Positions 9,795 through 18,832 of a DNA stretch of 64,000 nt are shown here, in pieces. Source of the DNA: Pararobbsia silviterrae (GTDB lineage: Bacteria; Pseudomonadota; Gammaproteobacteria; Burkholderiales; Burkholderiaceae); assembly GCF_003628125.1 (NCBI RefSeq), contig NZ_RBZU01000015.1:62001-126000 (forward strand), written 5' to 3'. Numbering within the stretch: the stretch's first letter is position 1; each line of letters begins with the position of its first letter. The position numbers and the translations under genes are program-made. The notes beneath the pieces were generated by a model that had not been told where the DNA came from, did no database searches, and saw only the letters and a list, made by a program, of their open reading frames with translations.

Positions 9795-10337
9795 CTAAAC
9801 CCGCGCCGGCCAGACATAGAGCGCGACAGCCTGACGCTGCGCACCGCCGCGGGACGCCGCGGCCTGCCGCCCTCGAAACCAGAACTCGATCGATGCGACG
9901 CATGTACCCGGCTTGACCTGCGCGTCGAGCAGATCGGCGAGGCCCGACATCTTGCCCGGCATCAGATAACACGTGACCACGTCGGCATCGGAGAGATCGC
10001 GTCGCGTGAAATCGCCCCATGCGAAGCGGAGATTCGGAAGGCGGCGCGCTCTGAAACGCGACACCCAGTATGGGAAAGGCGAGAGTTCGACGCCATGAAT
10101 GCGCGCTTGCGGGAACGCGCGCGCCAACGCGATCGCAAGCGATCCCCATCCGCTCCCGAGTTCGTAGATCACGGCGTCTTCGGCGATATGGGCCTCGCGC
10201 AGCAGCGCAATCACGTCACGCGCCGCGCGCGCGTTAGACGGCAACGACGGCGCGCCCGTGAACGCCAGCGAGATCAACAAGGACGCGCCGATCAGCAGCG
10301 CGCCGCCGACGAGCACGGTCGATACGAGTTCTTCCAT
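9795..10337 (-). CDS. membrane-anchored class I SAM-dependent methyltransferase-like protein
   Basis: 180 residues from the ATG at 10337 (an in-frame TTG at 10349 is possible). One N-terminal transmembrane segment (VSTVLVGGALLIGASLLISLAF) is followed by a Rossmann-type domain. That domain has the SAM motif ELGSGWGSLAIALA, an acidic residue after strand 2 (GVEL), and DFTRRDLSDADVVTCYLMP as motif II/III. It is short for the class, so it may be a minimal enzyme such as those acting on proteins or lipids. No neighbour hints at the substrate. Confidence 0.65.
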   Translation of the reverse strand: MEELVSTVLVGGALLIGASLLISLAFTGAPSLPSNARAARDVIALLREAHIAEDAVIYELGSGWGSLAIALARAFPQARIHGVELSPFPYWVSRFRARRLPNLRFAWGDFTRRDLSDADVVTCYLMPGKMSGLADLLDAQVKPGTCVASIEFWFRGRQAAASRGGAQRQAVALYVWPARV

Positions 10338-10522
10338 CTTCAAACGCAAGCCGCCATGTTTGTCATCGCCGATATCGAGCCGCCTCGATACCGCGCACCC
10401 GGTACGCGCCGTCGAGCCGCCGCTGCGAGTCCCGACGCGCGATCCGCACCGCGATTCTCGCGAAATTCCGCACCGAAATCGAACGTCATGGCGAACGCCA
10501 CGGTTTCGTTTATTTATACCCG

Positions 10523-10591
10523 GATAATATTGACATTATATTTTAACCCGGGTGAAAATAGACCGCGTCGGGATCGATATATCTCGATCCC
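10523..10591. promoter_or_regulatory. AT-rich promoter island and palindromes upstream of the carotenoid-oxygenase gene
   Basis: In otherwise GC-rich DNA, 10511-10560 is strikingly AT-rich and contains TTGACA at 10530-10535 inside the symmetric ATAAT (10524-10528) / ATTAT (10535-10539) pair. Downstream, GGGATCGA (10570-10577) and TCGATCCC (10584-10591) form a perfect 8-bp inverted repeat 21 bp before the ATG at 10613. A promoter with an overlapping operator is the simplest reading. Confidence 0.5.
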
Positions 10592-10612
10592 CATCCATTC
10601 ACAAGGTCAGCC

Positions 10613-11950
10613 ATGACAACGTTCGATTTGAATCGCGGCGCGATCGCGCCGGTCGCCGACGAGGTCGATCTCGTCGAGATCCGCCATAGCGGAGCCATCC
10701 CGCGCGATCTCGACGGATCGCTGCTGCGTAATGGTCCGAATCCGTTGCGCGGTCGTTTTGAAGGGCACGACATGGTGTCGTGGTGGCCCGAGTCCGCGAT
10801 GTTTCACGCGATCGCGTTCCACGACGGGCGCGCGACCGGATATCGCAATCGATGGGCGCGCACGCGCCGCTGGGCCGACGTGTTCGCGCCCGAACGCGCG
10901 GCGGTGTCGTGCGATACGAATCCGAACGTCAACGTCCTCACGCATGCGGGCGCTGTGCTCGCGCTCGCCGAAGGCGGTCCGCCGTTCGCGATCACGCGCG
11001 CGCTCGATTCGACCGGCATGCCCGCGACGCACGCGGGACTGGCCGGCGGCATGACCGCGCATCCGAAAGTCGATCCGCGCACGGGCGAGCTCATGCACTT
11101 TCGCGCCGACTGGCAAGCGCCGTGGTTACGCTACGGCGTCTGCGACGCGCATGGGCAATCGACGCTCGACATCGAAGTTCGGGTCCCCGCGCCGTCGATG
11201 ATGCACGACATGGCGATCACGGCCACGCACAGCCTGCTGTTCGATTTAAACGTCGGTTACGACTTCTCGATGCTCTCGCGCGGTTACCGGATGCCGTTGC
11301 GCTGGCATGGTGAACGTCAGGCGCGCATCGGCGTCATCGCGCGACACGGCGGGCCGATGCGATGGTTCGACATCGCGCCGTGCTTCATCCAGCACGTCGT
11401 CAACGCGTATGACGCGCAAGACGGATCGATCGTGCTCGACGTCGTCCGATATCCGTGGTTTTTACGCTTGAATAGCGAGGGTTCGGCATTCGACGACAAC
11501 CCGCTCGGCACGCTCTGGCGTTATGCGATCGATCTTCGGCGCGGCTCCGTCACGGAAACGCAGCTCGACGAGCGCGGCATCGAATTGCCCCGAATCAACG
11601 AAGACCGCACGGGACGTCGCCACCGGTTTCTCTATGCGGTCGAACAGCCGTCGAATGTCGAGATGCGCGGCATCGTGCGTCACGATCTCGCGAACGGCAC
11701 GGCGATGCGTTACGCCGTGCCCGAGGGCGACCAAAACAGCGAGCCCGTGTTTGTGGCGCGGCCCGACGCGTCGTCGGAGGACGACGGGTGGGTGCTCGCG
11801 TGGATCTATCGCCATGCGACCGATACGAGCGATCTTGTCATCCTCGATGCGCAGGCGATCGATCGCGGCCCCGTCGCGACGATCCATCTTCCGAGGCGCG
11901 TGCCGGCGGGATTTCATGGCGCATGGGTGCCGTCACACGTCGGGCCTTGA
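10613..11950 (+). CDS. carotenoid oxygenase family protein (carotenoid / lignostilbene dioxygenase-like)
   Basis: 445 residues, typical of retinal-pigment-epithelium-65-like non-heme iron(II) dioxygenases, which cleave a C=C bond in carotenoids or stilbenes. The four iron-ligating histidines are visible: His150 (MTAHPKVD), His198 (MMHDMAIT), His261 (IQHVVNAYD) and His435 (GFHGAWVP). The N-terminal NGPNP motif is also present. No carotenoid synthesis genes are in the window, so a role in degrading plant phenylpropanoid dimers (lignostilbene-like) is as likely as carotenoid cleavage. It is a single-gene unit with its own promoter region. Confidence 0.9.
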   Translation: MTTFDLNRGAIAPVADEVDLVEIRHSGAIPRDLDGSLLRNGPNPLRGRFEGHDMVSWWPESAMFHAIAFHDGRATGYRNRWARTRRWADVFAPERAAVSCDTNPNVNVLTHAGAVLALAEGGPPFAITRALDSTGMPATHAGLAGGMTAHPKVDPRTGELMHFRADWQAPWLRYGVCDAHGQSTLDIEVRVPAPSMMHDMAITATHSLLFDLNVGYDFSMLSRGYRMPLRWHGERQARIGVIARHGGPMRWFDIAPCFIQHVVNAYDAQDGSIVLDVVRYPWFLRLNSEGSAFDDNPLGTLWRYAIDLRRGSVTETQLDERGIELPRINEDRTGRRHRFLYAVEQPSNVEMRGIVRHDLANGTAMRYAVPEGDQNSEPVFVARPDASSEDDGWVLAWIYRHATDTSDLVILDAQAIDRGPVATIHLPRRVPAGFHGAWVPSHVGP

Positions 11951-11988
11951 GGCAGGGCGCTTGAGGCAGGACGCTTGAGGCAGGGCGC
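11947..11988. repeat. 14-bp tandem repeat, three copies
   Basis: Three copies of TTGAGGCAGGGCGC (the middle one has one change) begin over the stop codon of the carotenoid-oxygenase gene. They are followed by degenerate TCGGGCCTTGA copies to about 12017. Confidence 0.9.
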
Positions 11989-12086
11989 TTGAGTCGGGCC
12001 TTGAATCGGGCCTTGATGGCTTCGGACCCGCCTCCGCACAATGACACGCGGGCTTCATGGACAACGCGCTCCGCGCGTGCGCGGGC

Positions 12087-12728
12087 TCATACGACGCGCT
12101 TTGGCGCGGATCGCCGCTTCGACAGGTAGCGATCGACGAGCCATGCAAGCTCGCGCCGCAGTTCGGGCGACGCCAACTGCCCCTGTCTCGCCGCCTCGTG
12201 GACCGCGCCCGCCAGCGCGCCCGCGAGCACCTGCGCGCCCAGCTTCGTATCGCCGACGAAATCGGGCACGTTGACTTTGAACAGCGCCTCATAAGCATGT
12301 CGGCATTCGATGTCGAAGCGATCGTGCATCTGCCGCTCGGTTTCGCCGCGCGGACACTCCTCGAGCAACACGCGATGCGCGGTCGCATGCCGGCTATGCA
12401 CGGCGATCATGCCGTCGACGAGCGCCGCGATACGCGCCGAACGCGGCGCGCTTCGATCGGCCGCGGCATGCAGGACCGCCAGCACGTCATCGAAATGACG
12501 TCGCCGCACGGCTTCGATCAAGGCAAGCTTGTTCGGGAAGTATTGGTAGAGCGAACCGATGCTCGCGCCGGCCGCCTGTGCGACGTCGTTCGTCGTCAGG
12601 CCTTGCCAGCCGCGTTCGCCAAGAATGTGAGCCGCCGCATCGAGGATCGCGTCGATCGTCGCCCTCGATCGCGCCTGCTTCGGCGCTTTGCGCATCGAAG
12701 CCGACGGTTCCGGAATGCGAGTAGCCAT
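12087..12728 (-). CDS. TetR-family transcriptional regulator
   Basis: 213 residues from the ATG at 12728, chosen because GGAGGT lies 6 bp upstream of it. The N-terminal HTH is clear: ATIDAILDAAAHILGERG, then GLTTNDVAQAAGASIGSLYQYFPNK. The ligand domain is not recognisable. It is divergent from an MFS exporter gene with 101 bp between the starts, and the gap contains a 31-bp near-perfect inverted repeat. The protein most likely represses the exporter and itself until an inducer (drug or metabolite) binds. Confidence 0.9.
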   Translation of the reverse strand: MATRIPEPSASMRKAPKQARSRATIDAILDAAAHILGERGWQGLTTNDVAQAAGASIGSLYQYFPNKLALIEAVRRRHFDDVLAVLHAAADRSAPRSARIAALVDGMIAVHSRHATAHRVLLEECPRGETERQMHDRFDIECRHAYEALFKVNVPDFVGDTKLGAQVLAGALAGAVHEAARQGQLASPELRRELAWLVDRYLSKRRSAPKRVV

Positions 12729-12742
12729 CGATGGACCTCCGC

Positions 12743-12773
12743 ACGAAAATATGAGCAATATGCTCGCATTTTC
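12743..12773. promoter_or_regulatory. TetR operator candidate (31-bp inverted repeat)
   Basis: The left arm CGAAAATATGAGC (12743-12755) and right arm GCTCGCATTTTCG (12761-12773) are complementary at 11 of 13 positions around AATAT. It sits between the divergent tetR and MFS starts, the expected position and size for a TetR-family site. Confidence 0.75.
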
Positions 12774-12829
12774 GGACACGGTCGAGACGACCGCCGACAT
12801 GCGCATCGCACAACGGACGGAGCACGACG

Positions 12830-14062
12830 ATGGCGACCGATCGCATGCAGGGGCGGGATCGACGGCTGCAATGGCCGCTCTATATCGGCGCGCGCTTCGT
12901 CTCCGAAGCGGCCGCGCTCGCGATGTCCGTGGCGGTCGGATGGACGGTCTACAAGGCGTCGGATTCACCCCTCGCGCTCGGCGTCGCGGGTCTCGTGCAG
13001 TTCGTGCCGATCGTGACACTCTCGCTGCCGGCGGGCGAGCTCTGCGATCGCCTCTCGCCGCGCCCCGTCATCGTCGCGGGGCTCGCGCTGCAAGCGCTCT
13101 GCGCGCTCGCGCTGTTCGGATGGACGGCGTGGGGCGCGTCGATTCTATGGCCGCTCTTTGGCGTGCTGGCGCTGTATGGCGTCGCGCGCGCGCTCGTCGA
13201 ACCCGCGGAACAGGCCTTGTTGCCGCTGCTCGTCGCCCCTCGCGACTTGCCGCGCGCGATTGCCCGCGGCTCGACAGCCTGGCAGCTCGCGGTCATCTCG
13301 GGTCCCGCGCTGGGCGGGCTCGCCTCCGCATTCGGATCGGCGGTCGCTTACGCATGTTGCGCGCTCGCGTTTCTCGCGGCGTTAGCGGCGCTCGCCGCAC
13401 TCGACGTTCGACGTCCGCCGCACGTCGACGTCGCGGGGTGGCGCGAGCGTGTATCGCGCATCGTCGACGGCGTGCGCTTCGTCAAGTCGGAACCGATCGT
13501 GCTCGGTGCGATGTCGCTCGATCTGTTCGCGGTGCTGCTCGGTGGAGCGACCGCGCTGATGCCCATCTATGCGCGCGATATTCTGAAAGTCGGTCCGCTC
13601 GGGCTGGGTCTCATGCGCAGCGCGCCCGCGATCGGCGCGTGTCTGTGCGCGTACGTCCAATCGCGCAGGCCGACGATGCGGCGCGCGGGTCCGACGCTCT
13701 TCGCGGCGATCGCGGTCTTCGGCATCGCGACACTCGTGTTCGCCGTTTCGCGATCGTATGTCGTGTCGCTCGTCGCGTTGGTCGTCGTGGGGGCGAGCGA
13801 TATGGTCAGCGTGAATCTGCGTAGCGCGATGATCCAGCTCCGAACGCCCGATGCATTACGCGGCCGCGTATCGGCGGTCAATGTGCTGTGCATCGGCGCG
13901 TCGAGCGAGCTCGGCGCATTCGAATCCGGCGTGGCGGCAACGTGGCTCGGCACGGTACCGTCCGTCGCCGCGGGCGGAATCGGCGCCTTGTGTATCGCCG
14001 CGATCTGGATGGCCGCCTTCCCCGCGCTCAGACGCGTCGATCGCATGCCGCGCGCGGATTGA
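12830..14062 (+). CDS. MFS transporter (enterobactin-exporter EntS / MFS_3 type)
   Basis: 410 residues with about 12 hydrophobic helices, starting with a short cytoplasmic N-terminus (YIGARFVSEAAALAMSVAVGW). The MFS loop signature after helix 2 is GELCDRLSPRPV. The overall pattern, including LRSAMIQLRTPDALRGRVSAVN in the second half, is that of the EntS-like MFS_3 subfamily, which exports siderophores, macrolides or drugs. The divergent TetR gene and its operator imply substrate-induced expression. Confidence 0.88.
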   Translation: MATDRMQGRDRRLQWPLYIGARFVSEAAALAMSVAVGWTVYKASDSPLALGVAGLVQFVPIVTLSLPAGELCDRLSPRPVIVAGLALQALCALALFGWTAWGASILWPLFGVLALYGVARALVEPAEQALLPLLVAPRDLPRAIARGSTAWQLAVISGPALGGLASAFGSAVAYACCALAFLAALAALAALDVRRPPHVDVAGWRERVSRIVDGVRFVKSEPIVLGAMSLDLFAVLLGGATALMPIYARDILKVGPLGLGLMRSAPAIGACLCAYVQSRRPTMRRAGPTLFAAIAVFGIATLVFAVSRSYVVSLVALVVVGASDMVSVNLRSAMIQLRTPDALRGRVSAVNVLCIGASSELGAFESGVAATWLGTVPSVAAGGIGALCIAAIWMAAFPALRRVDRMPRAD

Positions 14063-14077
14063 TCGTCGTGTCCCCAT

Positions 14078-15037
14078 TCATCGCGCAACCGTCAGCACGA
14101 TGCGCTTCGAACTCTCGGCGCGTTCCCAGCATTCGGCGACCGACGACAGCGGGATCGCCTCCGTTTCGATATGCAAACGCGCCGGCAATGCGATCTCGAA
14201 CACCGACTTCAGCGCGTGCATCAGACGCGGCATCGGCACGCTGCCGATCCCGCTGCCGAGCAGCGTGATCGCGGTCGAGCGCAACACGGCGCCCGGCAAC
14301 GGCAGGTCCTCGCCGCCGATCGATCCGATCTGCACGAAGCGCAACGGATAGCCGTCAGGCAGCGCCTTGGCCGCCGCGATCAATGACGCACGGGCGCTCG
14401 GCCCCCACAAATAATCGAGCACGACATCGATGCCCTCGCGGAAATGCGACGCGAGCGCGCGTTCGAGATCGGCCTCCGGTTGCGTCAGCGAAATCGTCGC
14501 GTCCGCGCCTTCCGACCTCAGCGATTCGAGCACAGCCTCATTGCGCCCGGTCGCAATGACCTTGCGCGCGCCCAGATGCTTGGCGATCTGCACGGCCAGG
14601 CGACCCGAGCTCCCCGTCGCGCCGTTGACGAGCACCGTTTCGCCCGCGACAAACCGGGCCCGCTCGATCAGCGCCGCATACGAAGACATGCCGGGAATCG
14701 CAAGCGCGGCGGCGGTGACGTCGTCGAGCCCGTCGGGCAACGCGATGCAATGCGCGTCCTCGACGACGCAATGCTCGGCCATCGCGCCGAAAGGCGCGGG
14801 AGGAAAGGCGAAATACACGCGGCGACCATCGTCGAGACACCCGGTCCCGTCGACTCCCGCGACAAACGGATAGCGCGACGACGACGAATAATGCGTGCCC
14901 GATGCACGCGCCCGCGTCACACGGCTCAAGGCAGCCGCACTCACGGCGATCGACCGAAGCCCGGGCTGCGCCTGCGGCACGGCGAAGTCGGCATAGAGCG
15001 GGGGCGTATGGGCGGCGGTCACGACTGCGGCTTTCAT
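14078..15037 (-). CDS. quinone oxidoreductase / zinc-free MDR alcohol dehydrogenase
   Basis: 319-residue medium-chain dehydrogenase/reductase. It has a GroES-like N-terminal domain and the NADP(H) Rossmann motif VNGATGSSGRLAVQIAKHLGA. The Cys/His ligands of zinc-dependent members are absent, so it fits the quinone oxidoreductase branch (reduction of quinones or enones with NADPH). AAGGAA precedes the ATG. Only 9 bp separate it from the upstream small gene (15047-15358), so the two form an operon, probably under the divergent AraC regulator. Confidence 0.85.
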   Translation of the reverse strand: MKAAVVTAAHTPPLYADFAVPQAQPGLRSIAVSAAALSRVTRARASGTHYSSSSRYPFVAGVDGTGCLDDGRRVYFAFPPAPFGAMAEHCVVEDAHCIALPDGLDDVTAAALAIPGMSSYAALIERARFVAGETVLVNGATGSSGRLAVQIAKHLGARKVIATGRNEAVLESLRSEGADATISLTQPEADLERALASHFREGIDVVLDYLWGPSARASLIAAAKALPDGYPLRFVQIGSIGGEDLPLPGAVLRSTAITLLGSGIGSVPMPRLMHALKSVFEIALPARLHIETEAIPLSSVAECWERAESSKRIVLTVAR

Positions 15038-15046
15038 GGGAATTCC

Positions 15047-15358
15047 TTATATACGGTTCTGAATCCAAGCACGGAGCCCGGCATCGCGGACCTCGAGTAC
15101 GTCGAACAGGCCGATCGCGCGTAACGCGGGAAGCGCCTCGACGATATCGGCTTGCGCTTGTGCCTTGGCATCGGCACTCGCGTGCGGATCGCTCCACACG
15201 CGCGCATTGACGAGAAACGCCCCGACCGTGCCCTTACGCACCGTCGTGCCGTTGATGTCGCCCTGATTGACGTGATCCGGAAGAAAATCGCTCGCTCGCA
15301 TGGTCCACGCTCCGTGGCTTTCGATAGGTGCCCAGTCTAGATCTGCGAATTCGGCCAT
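15047..15358 (-). CDS. conserved hypothetical protein, operon partner of the oxidoreductase
   Basis: 103 residues with no signal peptide or membrane segment. The mixed alpha/beta composition has two notable stretches, FLPDHVNQGDINGTTVRKGT and VEALPALRAIGLFDVLEVRD. I do not recognise the family and assign no function. It is the first gene of the two-gene unit with the quinone oxidoreductase and is divergent from an AraC regulator just 38 bp away, so the three very likely act together. Confidence 0.75.
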   Translation of the reverse strand: MAEFADLDWAPIESHGAWTMRASDFLPDHVNQGDINGTTVRKGTVGAFLVNARVWSDPHASADAKAQAQADIVEALPALRAIGLFDVLEVRDAGLRAWIQNRI

Positions 15359-15396
15359 ACTCCGGCATATCGGACTTTCGATACGGTGTTTTGGCC

Positions 15397-16182
15397 ATGA
15401 CCGGTTTCCTGATCCGTCCGGACCTCGTGCTGTCGGACGCGGGCCCCTTTCTCGCGGCGGCCGAACTTACGCAGAAGGAAGCGCGCGATACGGCGCCGCA
15501 TTCGCACGCGCGCGGACAATTGATGGGCGCGATCAGCGGCCTCGTGTCGGTCGGGCTCGACAAACAGCACTGGGTCGTGCCGGCGATCCATGCGATCTGG
15601 ATTCCTCCGCATCACACGCATTCGATCCGATCGCACGGACCGTTCTCGGGATGGAGCGTGTTCGTGCGCGAGTCGCGATGCGCGACCTTGCCCCCGACCC
15701 CGCGCGCGATCCGCACCAACCCGTTGTTGCGAGAAGCGATACATCGCGCCGCCACGTGGCCGGGCATCGATCTGAACCCGGCTCAGACACATATCGCCGA
15801 GGTCATTCTCGAAGAGATCGCGTCGGCCGACGAAGTCGCGCTGGGATTGCCCGAGCCCGAGGACCCGCGGCTCGTGCGGATCGCTCAGGCATTGACGCGC
15901 GACCTTGCCGACGACCGTCGGCTTGAAGCCTGGGCGCAATGGGCAGGCGTCGCGCCTCGCACCTTGAGCCGGAAATTCGCGGCCGAGACCGGATTGAGTT
16001 TCGCGCAATGGCGCCAGCAAGCCAGGGTGCTGCGCGCGCTCGAATTGCTCGCGGACGACGTGCCCGTCACGACGATCGCGCTTGAGCTCGGCTATGACAA
16101 CGTCAGCGCGTTCATCGACATGTTTCGGCGCGTGATGGGCGTCACGCCGGGACGATACGGCAACGATGCGGCGCAAGCGTAA
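15397..16182 (+). CDS. AraC-family regulator with N-terminal cupin
   Basis: 261 residues from the ATG at 15397; the longer in-frame start at 15328 would overlap the divergent gene. The cupin part has PHSHARGQL and HAIWIPPHHTHSI, typical AraC_binding metal/cupin-like motifs. The C-terminus has two HTHs (WAQWAGVAPRTLSRKFAAETG and ELGYDNVSAFIDMFRRVMGVTPGRY). Only 38 bp separate it from the small gene on the minus strand, so it is probably the activator or repressor of the 15358-14078 unit. Confidence 0.88.
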   Translation: MTGFLIRPDLVLSDAGPFLAAAELTQKEARDTAPHSHARGQLMGAISGLVSVGLDKQHWVVPAIHAIWIPPHHTHSIRSHGPFSGWSVFVRESRCATLPPTPRAIRTNPLLREAIHRAATWPGIDLNPAQTHIAEVILEEIASADEVALGLPEPEDPRLVRIAQALTRDLADDRRLEAWAQWAGVAPRTLSRKFAAETGLSFAQWRQQARVLRALELLADDVPVTTIALELGYDNVSAFIDMFRRVMGVTPGRYGNDAAQA

Positions 16183-16749
16183 GCACGACGCATGCGTCGA
16201 TATTCGACGCGAATACATAAAATCTGCCGCAAATCAATAGGCCGTCGCGCTAAGGTGACATTCCTGGCTATCTAGCCTGCACGCCCATTCATATTCAGCG
16301 ATACTCGCCCCCCTTCTCGCAACCGTCTTTGAAAGACATTTGAAACACCTTTGAATCAAGCGTATATCGCGCGGCATGACGGATATGTTTGCGACATATG
16401 CACATATTTCCTCGGTGCAGAAAAATGTGTCGAAGGGAAGACTACTGCTTTATCAATCGGCATTTCGTTGTATAGCAGCGACATTGCGTCGCGCGATCAC
16501 AACGGCCGCGCACGGCGCGGCAGCGATGCGGCGGATTCGCGCGAAACGCGCGTGCCGTCAGTGATTTAAGCGCAAAACGATGCCCGTTCGAAGACGCTTG
16601 CGACGATAGATTCTTTAGGGATCTTTGCGCTCTTTTAACGTGTAGCGATCGAGGTGATCCGCACAATTTATTTTTGACTTCATATAGTGACTAGACGTTG
16701 ATTCCAATTCCCCTGTGATCAACCGTAATTTCGTGGAGCCCCCTAAAAC
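16183..16749. other. 567-bp AT-richer region upstream of the porin
   Basis: No convincing gene. It is more AT-rich than its neighbours toward the 3' end, as expected for the regulated leader of a major porin, with TTGACT at 16674-16679 as a possible -35 and a purine-rich GTGGAG at 16733-16738 serving as ribosome-binding site. Confidence 0.5.
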
Positions 16750-17907
16750 ATGAAGAAATCTTTAATCTCCGTCGCAATTCTCGGCGCATTCGCCGCAACG
16801 GCCCATGCGCAAAGCAGCGTGACGCTGTACGGCCTGCTCGATACCGGCTTCGTCTACACGAACAATCAGCTCGGCGGTCATACGTACCAGCTCAACAGCG
16901 GTTCGACGCAGAACACGGTCTTCGGCTTCAAGGGCAATGAAGATCTCGGCGGCGGCCTGCAAGCGGTCTTCAAGCTCGAACAAGGCTTCCTGCTGAACAA
17001 CGGCGCTCAAGCATTCGCTGGCGACGGCTTCGGTTCGCAAGCATGGGTCGGCCTGCAAAGCGACGCGTACGGCACGGTCACGCTGGGCCGTCAGTTCGAC
17101 GTGATGAACGACCTCGTCGGTCCCGTCACGGCGGAATTCAACACGTGGGGCGGCAGCCTCGCGGCGCATCCGTTCGAGAACGACAACCTCGCGGCGAACT
17201 CGGTCGTGTTCGACAACACGGTCAAGTACGTGAGCCCGACGTTGAGCGGCGTGACGTTCGAGACGATGTACTCGTTCAGCAACAAGACCGAATTCGCCGA
17301 CAACCGTGCATACGGTTTCGCGCTGTCGTACGTGATGGGCCCCGTGAATCTTGCCGCGGGCTACCTGCAGATGAACAACGTCGGCGACGGTACGGGCGCA
17401 GCGAGCACGAGCGACACGAGCGCGAACTTCCTCGCGCAACGTCAGCGTATCTGGTCGCTCGGCGGCAACTACACGTTCGGCCCGGCGCAAGTCGGCCTCG
17501 TGTGGAGCCACACGCAGCTTGACGACGTCGGCGGCGTGTACTCGTTCGGCACGGGTTCGTATCTTGGCGCAAGCGACGACGCGGCGGGTTCGCTGACCGG
17601 TTCGCTGCGTATGGACAACTTCGAAATCAACGGCAAGTACGCACTGACGCCGGCGCTGAGCCTCTCGGGTTCGTACACGTACACGCACGGCGCGTACAAC
17701 GGCACGAATCCGGGCTGGAACACCGCGATGCTGCAATCGGACTACGCGGTCAGCAAGCGCACCGATTTCTACCTCGAAGGCGTGTATCAGAACGTCCACG
17801 GCGCACCGGCTGACTCGGTGCTCTCGCACGCGATGATCAACACGCTGTCGCCTTCGTCGACGGACACGCAAGTCGCCGTCACGGTCGGTATGCGTCACTC
17901 GTTCTAA
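16750..17907 (+). CDS. general porin (Gram-negative porin_4, OmpC-like)
   Basis: 385 residues. The signal peptide MKKSLISVAILGAFAATAHA ends in an A-x-A site; the mature protein begins QSSVTLYGLLDTGFVYTN, the classic betaproteobacterial trimeric porin start. It ends with VTVGMRHSF, the C-terminal Phe recognised by the BAM complex. Alternating beta-strands run throughout, consistent with a 16-stranded outer-membrane barrel that lets small hydrophilic solutes diffuse in. It is a single-gene unit with a long leader and a terminator hairpin after the stop. Confidence 0.97.
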   Translation: MKKSLISVAILGAFAATAHAQSSVTLYGLLDTGFVYTNNQLGGHTYQLNSGSTQNTVFGFKGNEDLGGGLQAVFKLEQGFLLNNGAQAFAGDGFGSQAWVGLQSDAYGTVTLGRQFDVMNDLVGPVTAEFNTWGGSLAAHPFENDNLAANSVVFDNTVKYVSPTLSGVTFETMYSFSNKTEFADNRAYGFALSYVMGPVNLAAGYLQMNNVGDGTGAASTSDTSANFLAQRQRIWSLGGNYTFGPAQVGLVWSHTQLDDVGGVYSFGTGSYLGASDDAAGSLTGSLRMDNFEINGKYALTPALSLSGSYTYTHGAYNGTNPGWNTAMLQSDYAVSKRTDFYLEGVYQNVHGAPADSVLSHAMINTLSPSSTDTQVAVTVGMRHSF

Positions 17908-17913
17908 TCCCGC

Positions 17914-17934
17914 ATCCGGCCCGCGCGGCCGGAT
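17914..17934 (+). terminator. porin terminator hairpin
   Basis: ATCCGGCC (17914-17921) and GGCCGGAT (17927-17934) pair perfectly 6 bp after the stop, with no T run. A second palindrome, GGCGCCATGGCGCC at 17981-17994 followed by GTTTTC, may be the true intrinsic terminator. The rest of the 319-bp gap to 18226 shows nothing else. Confidence 0.55.
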
Positions 17935-18226
17935 TCAGGACTCGCGGCGCCATGGAGTCGATCGCACGCACTGTGCGGCCGGCGCCATGGCGCCGTTTTC
18001 GTTGAACAGGCGCTCGATTCGCTCGGCCGGACTGGCAAAGCCGCGCAAACGACATACAGTATTGCGATAGGGACGCGCGATTCGACACGGTGAGCTGCAT
18101 GGCATACCGATCGGCGGTCCCTGGAGCGCGACGTCCCGCCGGCGCGGCCCGTGTGCCGCAAGGCAAGAACCGGCGTTCCGATCGCGCAGTTCAAGCGCGT
18201 GTAGCACACCACTCAGAGGACATGAC

Positions 18227-18748
18227 ATGCGTCGCTTCTTGCTGTGTGTGGCGGTCGGTGCGGCTTGCGTTGCCGCGTCGGGATGTGCGGTGCTCGATCA
18301 GACGAGCGACACCGTCGAAAAGGACTTCAGCGGCACATACCGTGTCGCGAGCCAGTCGCGCAGCGATACGCTGCAGGTGTCGCAGGCGGAGATCGCATTC
18401 GATCGGAACGGCGCGCAGTTGTCGTCGGCGACGATCCGGCTTACGGGCGCAAGCGTGCCGGCGGGCTGGACGCTCACGAAATGCGGCGATCCGGGGCCCT
18501 TCGTGTCGTCGACGTTCGCGATCGCCGACGATCCGTCCAAGCTTGAAATGATCGTCTGCAGCAATCAGCAGCCCGTCGAGGATTTTCCGGTCGTCTACCT
18601 GATCCGCAGCAAGGACGGCAGTCCGATCGATTTCACGTTTCCGGCGCTTGATTTCTCCAACAAGCGCATCCATGCCGACGCGGGACGTGTGATGGTGATC
18701 AAGTGGAACCCCGTCAGTCATTCAAGTTATGCGTTGCAGCCGGGCTGA
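18227..18748 (+). CDS. putative lipoprotein, unknown function
   Basis: 173 residues. The signal sequence MRRFLLCVAVGAACVAASGC has a lipobox-like end (A-S-G-C), so Cys20 is probably lipidated. The mature domain shows alternating beta-type segments (FSGTYRVASQSRSDTLQVSQ, AIADDPSKLEMIVCSNQQ) and two further cysteines. AGAGGA precedes the start. I do not recognise a family. The DUF1488 gene follows after 84 bp on the same strand. Confidence 0.7.
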   Translation: MRRFLLCVAVGAACVAASGCAVLDQTSDTVEKDFSGTYRVASQSRSDTLQVSQAEIAFDRNGAQLSSATIRLTGASVPAGWTLTKCGDPGPFVSSTFAIADDPSKLEMIVCSNQQPVEDFPVVYLIRSKDGSPIDFTFPALDFSNKRIHADAGRVMVIKWNPVSHSSYALQPG

Positions 18749-18832
18749 CGGAGACGGTCCCCGTGCAGCGATCGTTGAATGGCACGGGGTTTGCGGCCCG
18801 CAAGGGCCCGATCAGCATGAATGGAGCGGAAT

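Noticed and set aside
16351-16569. A 72-codon open frame upstream of the porin
   Set aside because: No ribosome-binding site, atypical codons and a location in the porin leader region.
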